A stretch of DNA of 64,000 nt from Lacipirellula parvula (GCF_009177095.1 NZ_AP021861.1:5624501-5688500); one strand, 5' to 3'. Shown: positions 7,468 through 17,272, numbered from the stretch's first letter. Made by a program: numbers and translations. Notes: a model not told the origin generated them from the sequence alone.

Positions 7468-8757
7468 CTAAATGGCCGTATTCAGCGGCGACGCCTTGCG
7501 CTGTTGCGTCGCACCGCGCTGCAGCATGTGCGGCGGCGGAATCTTACCCGCCGTGACGCTGCCGCTATCGTGCGACGCCAACACGTTCGTGATGTAATCC
7601 GCCGCCCGCTCCGAGGCCCCGCCGCCGGCGTGCTGGTCGCGCAACAACCGCAGCGCGGCGACGCGACGCCACCGTGCGTCGGCGTCGGTCAGCCACTCCA
7701 CGCAATGCGCGGCAAGCTGCGCCGACTTGTCGGTTCGCGTGAGATACTCCGGCAACAGTGCGCGCGCGTCCGCCGGATCGTTGGCGTCGTACAAGTGCGC
7801 TGGACGCGGCGTGGCGATCTCCTTCGCCGTCAACAGATTCACCAGCGTGATGTACCGCACGCGGCGATACCGCTCCTGCACGATGAAGCCGAACCGCGAG
7901 ATCTGATACAAAATCACGCTTGGCTTCGCGTGATACAGCAGTTCCAGCGACACCGAACCGCTGCACGCGAGGCAACACGCCGCCGAGTGAATCAGCTCCG
8001 GCGTGCGGCCGACGTACACTTCCGCCTTCACGCCCGCCTCCGCGACGAACTTGCGGATCGTCTCGGCCTGCGATTCCTTGAATGCCGCCACGGCAAACCG
8101 TGCATCGGGCACTTGCTCGGCAATCAGTCGCGCCGCTTTGAGGAACGACTGCGTGTTAAGCTCCACCTCTTGCGTCCGCGAGCCAGGCAGAATCGTCACG
8201 AGCGGCCGCGCATCTTTCGCTAACTCTGCAACGAATTGCTCATCGAGCGTCCGATTGCGCAGTTCGTCGAAGTAAGGATGCCCCACATAGGTCGCGTTGC
8301 AACCACGCTCGCGAAACCACGGCTCTTCGAACGGCAGCTTGCAGAGCACGTGGTCGACGAACCGCTGCATCTTCTTCACGCGGTGACTCGCCCACGCCCA
8401 CACCTGCGGCGTGCCGTAGTAGATCACCGGAATGCCGCGGGCCTTCGCGCGACGCGCGATCCACCAGTTGAAGCCGGGGTAGTCGATCATCACGACGGCG
8501 TCGGGACGCTCGTCGCGAAAGTACCGGTCGGCTTGAATCAGCAAGCCAATGAACTTGTGCAGGTTCACCAACACGCGAGCGATCCACATCACCGCGAGTT
8601 GCGTGAGATCGGCGTGGAGCTTGCAGCCCGCTGCGGCCATCCGCGGACCGCCGTAGCCGACGTACTCCCAATCGCTGTGCCGTCGCTGGAATGCGCGAAT
8701 GAGGTTGGCGCCATGCAAGTCGCCGCTCGGCTCGCCGACGGAGAAGAAGATTTTCAC
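7468..8757 (-). CDS. lpxB: Lipid-A-disaccharide synthase
   Basis: LpxB joins UDP-2,3-diacylglucosamine to lipid X to form the lipid A disaccharide at the inner membrane. The 429-aa product begins VKIFFSVGEPSGDLHG, the family's N-terminal signature, and keeps glycosyltransferase GT19 features (PVIYYGTPQVWAW, TILPGSRTQEV, CSGSVSLELL). GTG at 8755-8757 is preferred because GGGAG lies 7 nt upstream; ATG at 8781 would add eight residues. The last ~30 residues (PPPHMLQRGATQQRK) are an unusual tail. Its presence supports a Gram-negative-type outer membrane. No other lpx gene is adjacent. Confidence 0.92.
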   Translation of the reverse strand: MKIFFSVGEPSGDLHGANLIRAFQRRHSDWEYVGYGGPRMAAAGCKLHADLTQLAVMWIARVLVNLHKFIGLLIQADRYFRDERPDAVVMIDYPGFNWWIARRAKARGIPVIYYGTPQVWAWASHRVKKMQRFVDHVLCKLPFEEPWFRERGCNATYVGHPYFDELRNRTLDEQFVAELAKDARPLVTILPGSRTQEVELNTQSFLKAARLIAEQVPDARFAVAAFKESQAETIRKFVAEAGVKAEVYVGRTPELIHSAACCLACSGSVSLELLYHAKPSVILYQISRFGFIVQERYRRVRYITLVNLLTAKEIATPRPAHLYDANDPADARALLPEYLTRTDKSAQLAAHCVEWLTDADARWRRVAALRLLRDQHAGGGASERAADYITNVLASHDSGSVTAGKIPPPHMLQRGATQQRKASPLNTAI

Positions 8758-8911
8758 GCCACTGCTCCCATTCGCCCACAAAGTCTCAAGGGGCGAGAGT
8801 ATGGCAAAATACGGAGATTGGCGAAAGCTCGGTTGAGCGGGAAGTGCTGAGGGTTCGGGGTTCAGGGTTTAGAAGGCCGCAGTCATCCAAGCCCTCGCGA
8901 CAGTCGTCGCC

Positions 8912-8950
8912 AAAAAAAGAAGGCCGGCGCCCTTCATGAGAACGCCGGCC
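8912..8950 (-). terminator. Intrinsic terminator of charged-repeat gene
   Basis: On the minus strand the stem GGCCGGCG / CGCCGGCC is followed by CTTCTTTTTTT, just after the stop at 8972. Confidence 0.8.
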
Positions 8951-8971
8951 CCCCAACCAAATCAGCACGCA

Positions 8972-9529
8972 CTAAACGTGCTTTCCCTCGTGATCGTGAT
9001 CCTCGTCGGCGAGCAACTCCCCATGCTCCCCGTCCTTCTTGTCCTCGTCGGTGACAAACAGGTGCTTGTCTCCCTCGCCATCCTTGTGATCTTCGTCGGC
9101 TAGCAGCTTGCCGTGATCGTCATCCTTTTCTTCATCGTTGGCCAACAGCTTGCCGTGGTCATCGTCTTTCTCTTCGTCGTTAACGAATAACTTCCCGTGA
9201 TCATCGTCCTTTTCTTCGTCGTTCGCGAAGAGCTTGCCGTGGTCGTCATCCTTTTCTTCATCGTTGACCAGCAGCTTGCCGTGGTCGTCGTCTTTCTCCT
9301 CGTCGTTCACGAACAGTTTGCCGTGATCATCGTCCTTCTCTTCGTCAGTCGCAAAGAGCTTGCCGTGATCATCGTCCTTCTCCTCATCGGCGAGGAAATG
9401 GCCATCGGCGTCTTCGCGCTTTTCATCGGTCGAGAAAGCGTTCATGGCCGCCTGATCGACGCCGCACGGCAGCATCCACAAAGCCATGGCCGATAGCAGC
9501 GAAAAACCGGTCCAACGATTCGAAGTCAT
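8972..9529 (-). CDS. Secreted acidic tandem-repeat protein (DEEKDDDHGKL)
   Basis: This 185-aa protein has a signal peptide (residues 1-28, hydrophobic core SLLSAMALWMLPC) and then at least seven near-identical 15-residue units of consensus NDEEKDDDHGKLFV, ending in shorter variants (ADEDHKDGEGDKH). The mature part is extremely acidic with regular Lys and His. The Asp/His spacing suggests metal or cation binding, but that is inference. The next gene (9999-10535) has the same plan with Cys and Lys. ATG at 9527-9529 precedes the signal peptide. No domain is recognised. Confidence 0.75.
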   Translation of the reverse strand: MTSNRWTGFSLLSAMALWMLPCGVDQAAMNAFSTDEKREDADGHFLADEEKDDDHGKLFATDEEKDDDHGKLFVNDEEKDDDHGKLLVNDEEKDDDHGKLFANDEEKDDDHGKLFVNDEEKDDDHGKLLANDEEKDDDHGKLLADEDHKDGEGDKHLFVTDEDKKDGEHGELLADEDHDHEGKHV

Positions 9530-9779
9530 CAGAGGTGCCCTCAAACAAGAAAAGTAGAAAAGAGTGTTGGTCGCCCGAAACGGGTCGACCGGTGAGTCGT
9601 TGAACAAAACCTGTGTCGAGAAGGCCGAGTTGGCAACTCGCGGCGATGATTTTGGAATCGAAAGTCGGAAGTCAAATGAAAAGCCCGACAGCTGGCGGAA
9701 AGTACTTGAGAATTCGTACGCGGCGCAATCGGCACAACCAGTTGTTCAAGCTCCCAAGACTGGCGAGGCGGTTCGTTTT
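9530..9779. other. Intergenic, no gene seen
   Basis: This is the leader and upstream region of the acidic repeat gene. No convincing ORF or RNA was recognised; promoter elements could not be assigned with confidence. Confidence 0.4.
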
Positions 9780-9858
9780 CACCACAGAGAGCACAGATGA
9801 ATGCCTGGAAGAACACATGGTTCCCGGCTTTCTCCGTGTCCTCTGTGTTCTCTGAGGT
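9780..9858. repeat. Intergenic hairpin, CACAGAGAGCACAGA type
   Basis: The arms ACCACAGAGAGCACAGA and TCCTCTGTGTTCTCTGAGGT are inverted around about 40 nt. A second copy lies at 16219-16324. Confidence 0.7.
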
Positions 9859-9914
9859 AAAAGCATTCGACGCAGCGAGCCGCCCAACTTATCGCTCGCC
9901 CTGGAGTAGCCAAC

Positions 9915-9950
9915 AAAAAAACGGGGCGTCCCCAGTTGGAGACGCCCCGT
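9915..9950 (-). terminator. Intrinsic terminator of Cys/Lys repeat gene
   Basis: On the minus strand an 11-bp stem (ACGGGGCGTCT / GGACGCCCCGT) is followed by TTTTTTT, downstream of the stop at 9999. Confidence 0.85.
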
Positions 9951-9998
9951 CAGCGTGTTTCGAATTGAGCCGGCGAGTTTCGCCGACGCCGCCGTCAC

Positions 9999-10535
9999 TT
10001 AAGCGACGAGCAGCAGTTCGCCTTCCTTGTCGCCCTTCTTGCACTTGTCGGCGACGAGGTCCTTGTCCTTCTTCTTCTCGCAATCTTCGTCAGCGAGCAG
10101 TTCCTTCTTGTCGCCATCCTTTTCGCAGTCGTCGTCGGCGAGCATGTCGCCTTCTTTGTCACCCTTCTTGCACTTGTCGGCGAGCAACTCGCCATCTTCC
10201 TTATCGCCCTTCTTGCACTTATCGGCGACGAGGTCCTTGTCCTTCTTCTTTTCGCAATCTTCGTCGGCGAACAGTTCGCCTTCCTTGTCGCCCTTCTTAC
10301 ACTTGTCGGCGAGCAGTTCGCCTTCTTCCTTGTCGCCCTTCTTCTTTTCGCAATCTTCGTCCGCGAACAGTTCCTTCTTCTCGCAATCGCCGTCCTTTTC
10401 GCAGTCATCGTCGGCAACGACGGCGACGGCGTCCTTGTCCTTCTTCTTTTCACAATCTTCGTCCGCGGCGATCGCCACCGCGCAGAACGCGAACAGCGAC
10501 GTCAAACCGAGGCCGACCAACCATGTGCTCTTCAT
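9999..10535 (-). CDS. Secreted Cys/Lys/Asp charged repeat protein
   Basis: This 178-aa protein has a signal peptide (KSTWLVGLGLTSLFAFCAVAIA) followed by irregular repeats of two units: ADEDCEKKKDKD and ADKCKKGDKEGELL. Each unit contains one Cys, giving about a dozen evenly spread cysteines in a charged, low-complexity chain. Cross-linking or metal binding is plausible but unproven. AGGAG lies about 10 nt before the ATG at 10533-10535. It lies head-to-tail with the acidic repeat gene at 8972-9529 and shares its architecture (signal peptide plus [LF][AVF]xD-type repeats), so the two are likely paralogues. No domain recognised. Confidence 0.75.
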   Translation of the reverse strand: MKSTWLVGLGLTSLFAFCAVAIAADEDCEKKKDKDAVAVVADDDCEKDGDCEKKELFADEDCEKKKGDKEEGELLADKCKKGDKEGELFADEDCEKKKDKDLVADKCKKGDKEDGELLADKCKKGDKEGDMLADDDCEKDGDKKELLADEDCEKKKDKDLVADKCKKGDKEGELLLVA

Positions 10536-10840
10536 ACGAATCTGGCTCCTGTGAAAGTTTCGGACACAACGCCGCCGTGGCGAAACTATCCGATTCAGAT
10601 GAAACCGCCGGGCTCCCAGCAAGTTTCGATGGTCCTGCATTCTTCACGGCTAGCGAGTGCCGGGTCAAGAAATTTTGGGGCTAGCCGCGAAAGTTTGATT
10701 GCAAACCTGCGGCGAAATGGCGAAGGATTTCCGCAAACGCCGATTATTTCGACACGAAACCCTGCCGCCGCTTACAGTTCCGTCATTTCGAACCGCTAGA
10801 AAGATTTCCCACCCCACGACGCCCATTCCTCGTTCAATGG

Positions 10841-10917
10841 GGTGCCACTGGCATCCTGCCAGTGCTGAAGTGGAAACTCGCTTGACGCTTCTCACTGGCA
10901 AGATGCCAGTGGCACCC
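10841..10917. repeat. Intergenic hairpin, family B
   Basis: This is the same element as at 7361-7440, with arms GGTGCCACTGGCATCCTGCC and its near complement. The remaining spacer 10536-10840 and 10918-10975 shows no gene. Confidence 0.8.
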
Positions 10918-10975
10918 GTTCGCGCGGGCTGAATAGCCGTCGCGGCATTGGGAATCGACCGCACCAGCCACTCAC

Positions 10976-12406
10976 CTACTCACTCCCCAAATACTCCGAC
11001 CGCTCAAACCGCGTCCCCGCCTTCACGCGTTTCGCGACTTCCTCGGCATCGAGCGCATACAGCGGGCTGATCTCCACATGCACGCCCGGCGCCACCTGGG
11101 CGCCCGCCGCCTCCAGCCACCGCCGATGCTGATCCAGCAAAAACCTGTGGACGTATTCGGGCGTATCCTTCGGCGCCCCCGACGCATTCTTCAGCGGCGC
11201 GAACGCTTCCTCCTCCGCATACTCAACCACGATCGGCCGCTCGGCATGCGGCAGCAAATCGAAAATGAACCGCTCGAACTTCAGCGCATTCGGTTCGCTC
11301 GGCTTAGCGAGTTTCCCGTCGTTGCCGATGTACTCAGCCTTCTTCCGCGCCACATGGAACGGCAGCGTATCCTTCAGCTTCAGCGAGCGTTCCAAGAACG
11401 CCACGTCGAACACATGAATCGCCACGCTCCCCGCCCAATAGACAAGTTCGCCGTTCGCGTCGCGCTGCTCGGCGACGTCGTCGGGAAAATCGCTGTACTC
11501 GATGATGCTCACGCGATCGTTGATCATCACGAAGTTGCCGAGCCGCTCCTGCGGCGACTGCTTCGCAATGGCGAGCGACGTCAGCTCCGACTTCGCCAGG
11601 ATGTGGAAGCCAATGAGCTCCGCATCGCAGATCGGCGCCAGCGGGTTGTCGACCTGAAAGTAAAACAGATGCTTGATGCCGCGGTGCCGCATGTGGTCGA
11701 ACGCCCCGCTCGCGCCGAGCGCCGCCACCGTACCGCCGTGGCCGTCCGGGCTGAGGAAGATGGAATCCTTCGCTTCGAGCAGCACTTGCCCTGACTTCGC
11801 ATCGACCGCCGGCATCGTTCCCTGGCAGAAGACGAACAAGTCGTCCTTCGCGAGACCGAAGTGCGCGTTGTCGGCGAGGAACTCGAGCGTGTCGTCGTGC
11901 GTGACGGGACTCGTCATCATGTAGAGCGGCGTCGACTTGCCATGCCGCTTGGCAATCGCGCGAATCTTCTCGAGATGAATCTGTGCGAGCGTTGCCTTCG
12001 ACAACGGACCAATCGGGTACATCCCCTTCGGCTTCTCGAACCCGAGCCGACTCCCCTGCCCGCCCGCGACGAGGATCACACCGACCTCGCCCGCCTCGAG
12101 CGCCGCCACGCCCGCGCGTCGCGCCGCCTCGGCCGTGATATGCAAAGGATTGGTCGCCCCCGGCGCCCGCTCGTGCAAGCGTACCGCCGGCGGGGGGGAC
12201 GCCTGCCGCGCGAGCTCCGCCCAATCAGGCTGATCGATCTCGTCGCGGAACAGCGAATCGAGCAGGTCGAAGTCAATTGACCGCACCTGCCCAGCCAGTT
12301 GCTCGCGCCCCGCGGCGTCGAGTTCATCCCAAAACTGCAACACATGCAGCTGGTTGTGTGGCCGCAGCAGGGATTCGAGTTCCGACTTATTGATTGTGGC
12401 GGTCAT
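10976..12406 (-). CDS. UDP-sugar pyrophosphorylase (UDPGP family)
   Basis: This 476-aa enzyme transfers UMP from UTP to a sugar 1-phosphate to make a UDP-sugar. The nucleotide-binding signature GGQGSRLGFEKPKGMYPIG is the eukaryote-like UDPGP/AGX motif and separates it from bacterial GalU. Length and overall sequence fit UDP-N-acetylglucosamine or UDP-glucose pyrophosphorylases; which sugar is used cannot be decided by eye. The product feeds cell-surface glycans. It begins at ATG 12404-12406 (MTATINKSELESLL), 9 nt after a possible 35-aa membrane peptide gene on the same strand. Confidence 0.85.
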   Translation of the reverse strand: MTATINKSELESLLRPHNQLHVLQFWDELDAAGREQLAGQVRSIDFDLLDSLFRDEIDQPDWAELARQASPPPAVRLHERAPGATNPLHITAEAARRAGVAALEAGEVGVILVAGGQGSRLGFEKPKGMYPIGPLSKATLAQIHLEKIRAIAKRHGKSTPLYMMTSPVTHDDTLEFLADNAHFGLAKDDLFVFCQGTMPAVDAKSGQVLLEAKDSIFLSPDGHGGTVAALGASGAFDHMRHRGIKHLFYFQVDNPLAPICDAELIGFHILAKSELTSLAIAKQSPQERLGNFVMINDRVSIIEYSDFPDDVAEQRDANGELVYWAGSVAIHVFDVAFLERSLKLKDTLPFHVARKKAEYIGNDGKLAKPSEPNALKFERFIFDLLPHAERPIVVEYAEEEAFAPLKNASGAPKDTPEYVHRFLLDQHRRWLEAAGAQVAPGVHVEISPLYALDAEEVAKRVKAGTRFERSEYLGSE

Positions 12407-12415
12407 GGTGAATTC

Positions 12416-12523
12416 TTAGCCTCGCACCCATCGATAGGCCAACCAGCAAAGCAGCGGGAAACCAATGAAGATGACGCTGTAGGTGAACAACGTCGTCCAA
12501 AAGTGTCGCGGCCAGCGGGCCAT
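12416..12523 (-). CDS. Possible 35-aa single-span membrane peptide
   Basis: This small ORF encodes a Trp/Phe-rich peptide beginning MARWPRHFWTTLF and ending CWLAYRWVRG, with one clear transmembrane helix in between. It ends 9 nt before the UDP-sugar pyrophosphorylase start, so the two may be cotranscribed. No strong Shine-Dalgarno is seen, and the frame is also open upstream. It could be a real small membrane protein or a chance ORF. Confidence 0.4.
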   Translation of the reverse strand: MARWPRHFWTTLFTYSVIFIGFPLLCWLAYRWVRG

Positions 12524-12650
12524 GGGCAGGGATCGTTTCGAGTGAAATAGGAAGAAGCCGTTGCGGAAAAGCGCGCCGCGCGGCCGCAGTGGCCGATTAT
12601 CCGCAGTCGCGGCGGGCTTGCTAGTGGCTCCTTCTGTAGCAGGCTGCCTT

Positions 12651-12740
12651 CTGTGGGAGGCGCTCCGACGCCGATAACGGTCACCGCTCTCGAGCGACTC
12701 CAGAAGCGACGCGAAATCGGCGTCAGAGACGCCTCCCACA
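12651..12740. repeat. Intergenic hairpin, family C
   Basis: The arms CTGTGGGAGGCGCTCCGACG and GTCAGAGACGCCTCCCACA match the element at 1761-1862. It lies between divergent genes, immediately upstream of the metK promoter. Confidence 0.7.
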
Positions 12741-12775
12741 AATCCCCAGCCCCGCGGAGGCGTGATTCCAGCCGG

Positions 12776-12805
12776 TTGCCGCCCGGCGAACCAAACAGCT
12801 ATACT
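12776..12805 (+). promoter_or_regulatory. Probable metK promoter
   Basis: TTGCCG (12776-12781), an 18-nt spacer and TATACT (12800-12805) match a sigma-70 promoter. The leader would be about 70 nt. No SAM riboswitch motif was recognised in it. Confidence 0.6.
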
Positions 12806-12882
12806 GCCAGTTCCGCGCCACCAAGCGCGGCCTCACTCTATTTAACGCTACTAATTTTTTGCTACCTGTGGAGACGACGTTC

Positions 12883-14055
<1,173 letters not shown>

Positions 14056-14083
14056 GCGGCGATTTAAATTGAAGTACTAACGA

Positions 14084-14120
14084 GCAGCCCCGACCTAGCT
14101 AGGTCGGGGCTGCTTTTTTA
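14084..14120 (+). terminator. Intrinsic terminator after metK
   Basis: A 13-bp GC stem (GCAGCCCCGACCT and complement) with a 4-nt loop is followed by TTTTTTT. Confidence 0.92.
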
Positions 14121-14210
14121 TTTCGTTCGCACTCACCCCACCCTGCCCGATCAACGCAACTTTTCAATCCGACTTGGCCGCGCGCCCCCTCGTCGGGTAT
14201 CGTACTCGGC

Positions 14211-15152
14211 ATGGCGACGGTTGGATCCTCCGCTACCCTCCCTGAACGGACGCGCAACCTCACGATCACGTGGGTCCGGGCCGCTGCGCCTGGCGGCGTT
14301 ATCGCCCTGCTCGTCGTCGGCTCGGTGCTCGTCACCCGCCGCGCGGCCGGCGCCTTCACCTCGCACCTGCCGACGTTGCCGCTGCTGGCAACGATCCTGC
14401 TCACGGCGCTGGTCCTCCTCGGCGGCCGCGTCGCTTGGCGATTCACCAGCCCGCCGCGGCGGCGGGAACAACTCCAATTCCGTGAACAACTCGTCGGCTG
14501 GGGGGGCACGCTCACGCTCGGCCTGATGTTCCTCGGCTGCTCATTTCCGTCGTTCGACTATTGGAACTGGCTCTGCTGGCTGCCGCTCATCGTCGCCGAC
14601 TATCTGCAGCGCGACTGGTTCTTCGACGCCGCCCCCGGTTGGACGCCGCGACTGGTCGATCACGAATCGGGCCTCGGCCCCTGGCGCCCGCGCGGCGAAC
14701 TAGTCGACTCGTCCGACGTCCTCTCGCTGCGTGAAGAGCGGCGCGAACACTACCCGCTGTTCGATCGCGAGTTCGACGACGCGGAACTTAAGACCGCGCT
14801 CCACGAGGAACACGACGAAGAACTTGAGGATGCTGAACACGCTGTTGACTCGCTCGACGCCAATGTTCTGCAACAACTCACCCGCATTCGCGACGAGGCC
14901 GGCGTCGAAACCATCTTCGGCACGCTCCGCGCCGAGTTCGTCGCCGGGCAACGACACGCGACGCTCCACGTCGGCTTCTGCCCGCCGCTCGCCGGGCGGC
15001 CTACGATCGAAGCCGACCCGTCGGACGGCCCCGACGCCACGGTGAAGGTGATTCAATCGCTCGCCCACGGCACGCGGCTCGAAGTTCGCCTCGCAACGCC
15101 GGCCGCCGAGGAGTGTTCGGTGTTAATCGAGTTCACCGCGACGCCGACATAA
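14211..15152 (+). CDS. Hypothetical membrane protein
   Basis: This 313-aa protein has about four hydrophobic segments in the first 150 residues (around 28-45, 55-72, 95-112 and 118-132) and then a soluble, charged C-terminal part of about 160 residues with an acidic stretch (HEEHDEELEDAEHAVD). No domain was recognised. The segment from about 210 to 313 has alternating hydrophobic residues, as in a beta-rich domain. A possible promoter ends only 7 nt before the ATG (TTGGCC at 14174, TATCGT at 14198), so the mRNA may be nearly leaderless. The downstream spacer holds two repeat elements. Confidence 0.7.
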   Translation: MATVGSSATLPERTRNLTITWVRAAAPGGVIALLVVGSVLVTRRAAGAFTSHLPTLPLLATILLTALVLLGGRVAWRFTSPPRRREQLQFREQLVGWGGTLTLGLMFLGCSFPSFDYWNWLCWLPLIVADYLQRDWFFDAAPGWTPRLVDHESGLGPWRPRGELVDSSDVLSLREERREHYPLFDREFDDAELKTALHEEHDEELEDAEHAVDSLDANVLQQLTRIRDEAGVETIFGTLRAEFVAGQRHATLHVGFCPPLAGRPTIEADPSDGPDATVKVIQSLAHGTRLEVRLATPAAEECSVLIEFTATPT

Positions 15153-15157
15153 CTCTA

Positions 15158-15178
15158 GCCCCGGGCTCCGCCCGGGGG
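15158..15178. repeat. REP-like hairpin, family J
   Basis: A 9-bp stem GCCCCGGGC / GCCCGGGGG with a 3-nt loop lies directly after the stop of the membrane protein gene. Confidence 0.65.
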
Positions 15179-15220
15179 TCGCCCACCACGCCGGCAACCG
15201 TCGCCCGCATGAAAGTTGAG

Positions 15221-15319
15221 GTCCCCTCCCTTTGAGGGGGAGGGTTAGGGAGGGGTGACGGCAGCGGGTACCAGGGTTCTTAACCCCCTCCCCAGCCCTC
15301 CCCTCAAGGGGGAGGGAGC
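15221..15319. repeat. Bipartite GC-rich palindromic element, family I
   Basis: Two small hairpins face each other: CCCCTCCCTTTGAGGGGGAG plus GGTTAGGGAGGGG at the left and their counterparts at the right, around a core with AGCGGGTAC. The same core and arms occur inside the RNase R gene at 63305-63418. Short outer arms GAAAGTT / AACTTTC extend the structure. Confidence 0.8.
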
Positions 15320-15381
15320 CGGAACTTTCAATTCAATGGAGTTAGCGTTGAAGTAAGTTTCGCGTTTGGTGTCAAAAAACC

Positions 15382-16191
15382 TTACGTCCCGCTCTTATTC
15401 CACCCCTCCGCCGTCTGCACAAACCGCTGCGGCGGCGTGCCGACAAACGTCCGGCCGTTCCACGTCCGCACCTCCAGCGTCAGCGTCGCCCCGTCAACGG
15501 TGAGCACGTTGTACGCATTCGGCTCATCGCGGCGACGATGCGAAATCGCCGTCCCCGCCTGAATCACCAGAATCGACCGCTTCACTTCCACATGATGCGG
15601 CCGCACGTCACCTGAATACGCCACGTGCAAGTGGCCGGCGAGAATCAGATGGCAGCCGCACGCTTCAAACACCCGCAGCGCCGCCGGTCCGCCGTCGACC
15701 AGTGCCGCGTTTGGCTCCTTCGCCGGCGGAATGAACGGATGATGCGCGACGAGAATCTTGCACGCCGCATCCGCCTGGGCAACGAAGAACTGCCGTAACC
15801 GCTCGACCTGCTGCGGCGAGATGCGACCATCCTTCCAAGTGTTCGAGCGAGCCGTGTTCACGCCCGCCACCGCGAGTTCCGCATCGTAAAACGTCGGCTC
15901 AACGTTCACGCCGATGAACCGCCGGTAGTTATCAAGCGGCGTCAGCCAGCGTGCGATCGCGTTGTACAGCGGGATGTCGTGATTCCCCGGCACGACAATC
16001 CGCGGCAGTTCAATGTGCTTGAGGAATCGCTCCGCATCGGCGAACTGCGACGCCCGCGCTCGCTGGGTGAGGTCGCCGCTCACCACGAGCAACTGCGCCG
16101 CTTGCTGATCGATATCTTTCAACAAACCTTCCGCGATCGCCGGCTCCTCGGCGCCAAAGTGGAGGTCGGAAAGATGAATAATGCGTCGCAT
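15382..16191 (-). CDS. Calcineurin-like metallophosphoesterase
   Basis: This 269-aa protein has the full dimetal phosphoesterase motif series: HLSDLHFG (D-x-H), VVSGDLTQ (GD), VPGNHDIP (GNHD), VAHHPF and LAGHLHV (GHxH). It is closest in plan to class III cyclic-nucleotide phosphodiesterases and related cytoplasmic phosphoesterases; the substrate is not fixed by sequence. ATG 16189-16191 (MRRIIHLSDLHFG) is chosen because the fold begins at once and the upstream frame enters a repeat. Confidence 0.88.
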   Translation of the reverse strand: MRRIIHLSDLHFGAEEPAIAEGLLKDIDQQAAQLLVVSGDLTQRARASQFADAERFLKHIELPRIVVPGNHDIPLYNAIARWLTPLDNYRRFIGVNVEPTFYDAELAVAGVNTARSNTWKDGRISPQQVERLRQFFVAQADAACKILVAHHPFIPPAKEPNAALVDGGPAALRVFEACGCHLILAGHLHVAYSGDVRPHHVEVKRSILVIQAGTAISHRRRDEPNAYNVLTVDGATLTLEVRTWNGRTFVGTPPQRFVQTAEGWNKSGT

Positions 16192-16218
16192 GGCGGATGC
16201 AAAAACCGGAATGCTATT

Positions 16219-16324
16219 TAACACAGAGAGCACAGAGAAAATGCAATCGCGACACAACGATTGTTTCATTTTGCTGAATTAGACGTTGCTCGCCTTTCTC
16301 TGTGCCCTCTGTGTCCTCTGTGTT
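16219..16324. repeat. Intergenic hairpin, CACAGAGAGCACAGA type
   Basis: The arms AACACAGAGAGCACAGAGAA and TCTCTGTGCCCTCTGTGTCC face each other across about 50 nt. The related copy is at 9780-9858. Confidence 0.75.
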
Positions 16325-16335
16325 GAGAATCTTCT

Positions 16336-17247
16336 TTATTCAGATCGTTCGTTAGGGACGAGGACATTCAGCGCCCGCGGCAAAATCTCATAATGCAGCG
16401 GCGCCTCCATCCGCATCACCTCCCCGTCCGCCGCGAGGTGAAGCCGACTCCGCCGCGTCTCCATCCACACCTCGCGCGGATAGAGCGTTTCAAAATCGCG
16501 GTCTTGCTGCAAGCGGCCCAGTGCTCCGTTGAGCAGCAACTTCAACATCCCCCACCGCGTTTGCGCGCGAGCGACGTATAGCGACAGCACACCTTCGTCG
16601 AGCCGATCGCGGGCGCCAATCTTCAGTAGATCGAGCCGGTACCGATTGTTGCCCACGAAAATGAGGGGCGTCTTCAAGTGGTCAACCTTCCCCTCGACAT
16701 CGAGGCGCACCTGAATCATCGGCGCCCGCACAAACGTCTTCATTGCCGCGAGCGCCATCGCCGGCCACTTGCTGAGCTTCAATCGGCTCCGCGTCGCATC
16801 GCGATCGACAACCGCACGGGCATAGACGCCGACGGACGAGTTGTTGATGAAGATCCGGTCGTTCACTCGCGCGAGATCAACCGGGCGAGCGTTACCCGCG
16901 GCGATGACCTTCGCCGCTTCGGCAAGGTCGAACGAAATGCCGAGGTCTTTCGCGAAATGATTGAGCGTTCCCAGCGGCAATACGCCGAGCGGCGTCGGCC
17001 CGCCGACGAGCGCGGCCGCCACGGTGCTGATCGTCCCGTCGCCGCCGCCGGCCACCACCGCATCAACGCCCGCCTTCACGGCAGCCCGCGCTTCGTCGTC
17101 GAGTTGATCGCCGGCCACGCTCCGCACATCGGCGTCAACGCCGGCGGCGGAGAGTGCATCAGCCACTTGCTGAGCAGGATCGGTATTGGCGTTCGCATTC
17201 GCGGCATATGTGCCGGAATCGCGGTTCAGGAGGGCGATGACCTTCAT
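16336..17247 (-). CDS. Diacylglycerol/lipid kinase family protein (YegS-like)
   Basis: This 303-aa protein has the lipid-kinase catalytic loop AGGGDGTISTVAAAL (GGDGT) and the following GVLPLGTLNHFAKDLGI block, typical of YegS/DgkB kinases that phosphorylate diacylglycerol or related lipids at the membrane. ATG at 17245-17247 (MKVIALLNRDSGTY) is chosen; a longer frame upstream runs through repeat sequence. It lies just downstream of ruvB on the same strand but separated by about 150 nt of repeats. Its lipid substrate is unknown. Confidence 0.87.
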   Translation of the reverse strand: MKVIALLNRDSGTYAANANANTDPAQQVADALSAAGVDADVRSVAGDQLDDEARAAVKAGVDAVVAGGGDGTISTVAAALVGGPTPLGVLPLGTLNHFAKDLGISFDLAEAAKVIAAGNARPVDLARVNDRIFINNSSVGVYARAVVDRDATRSRLKLSKWPAMALAAMKTFVRAPMIQVRLDVEGKVDHLKTPLIFVGNNRYRLDLLKIGARDRLDEGVLSLYVARAQTRWGMLKLLLNGALGRLQQDRDFETLYPREVWMETRRSRLHLAADGEVMRMEAPLHYEILPRALNVLVPNERSE

Positions 17248-17272
17248 GCGGCGGTGGCTCTGATTGTTTGCG

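Noticed and set aside
8985-9420. Regular 45-nt repeats that look array-like
   Set aside because: There are no unique spacers; the repeats are in frame and encode the 15-residue units of the acidic secreted protein, so this is not a CRISPR array.
12741-12882. A SAM riboswitch upstream of metK
   Set aside because: The leader is only about 70 nt, and I could not match it to the conserved cores of known SAM riboswitch classes; a plain promoter explains it better.
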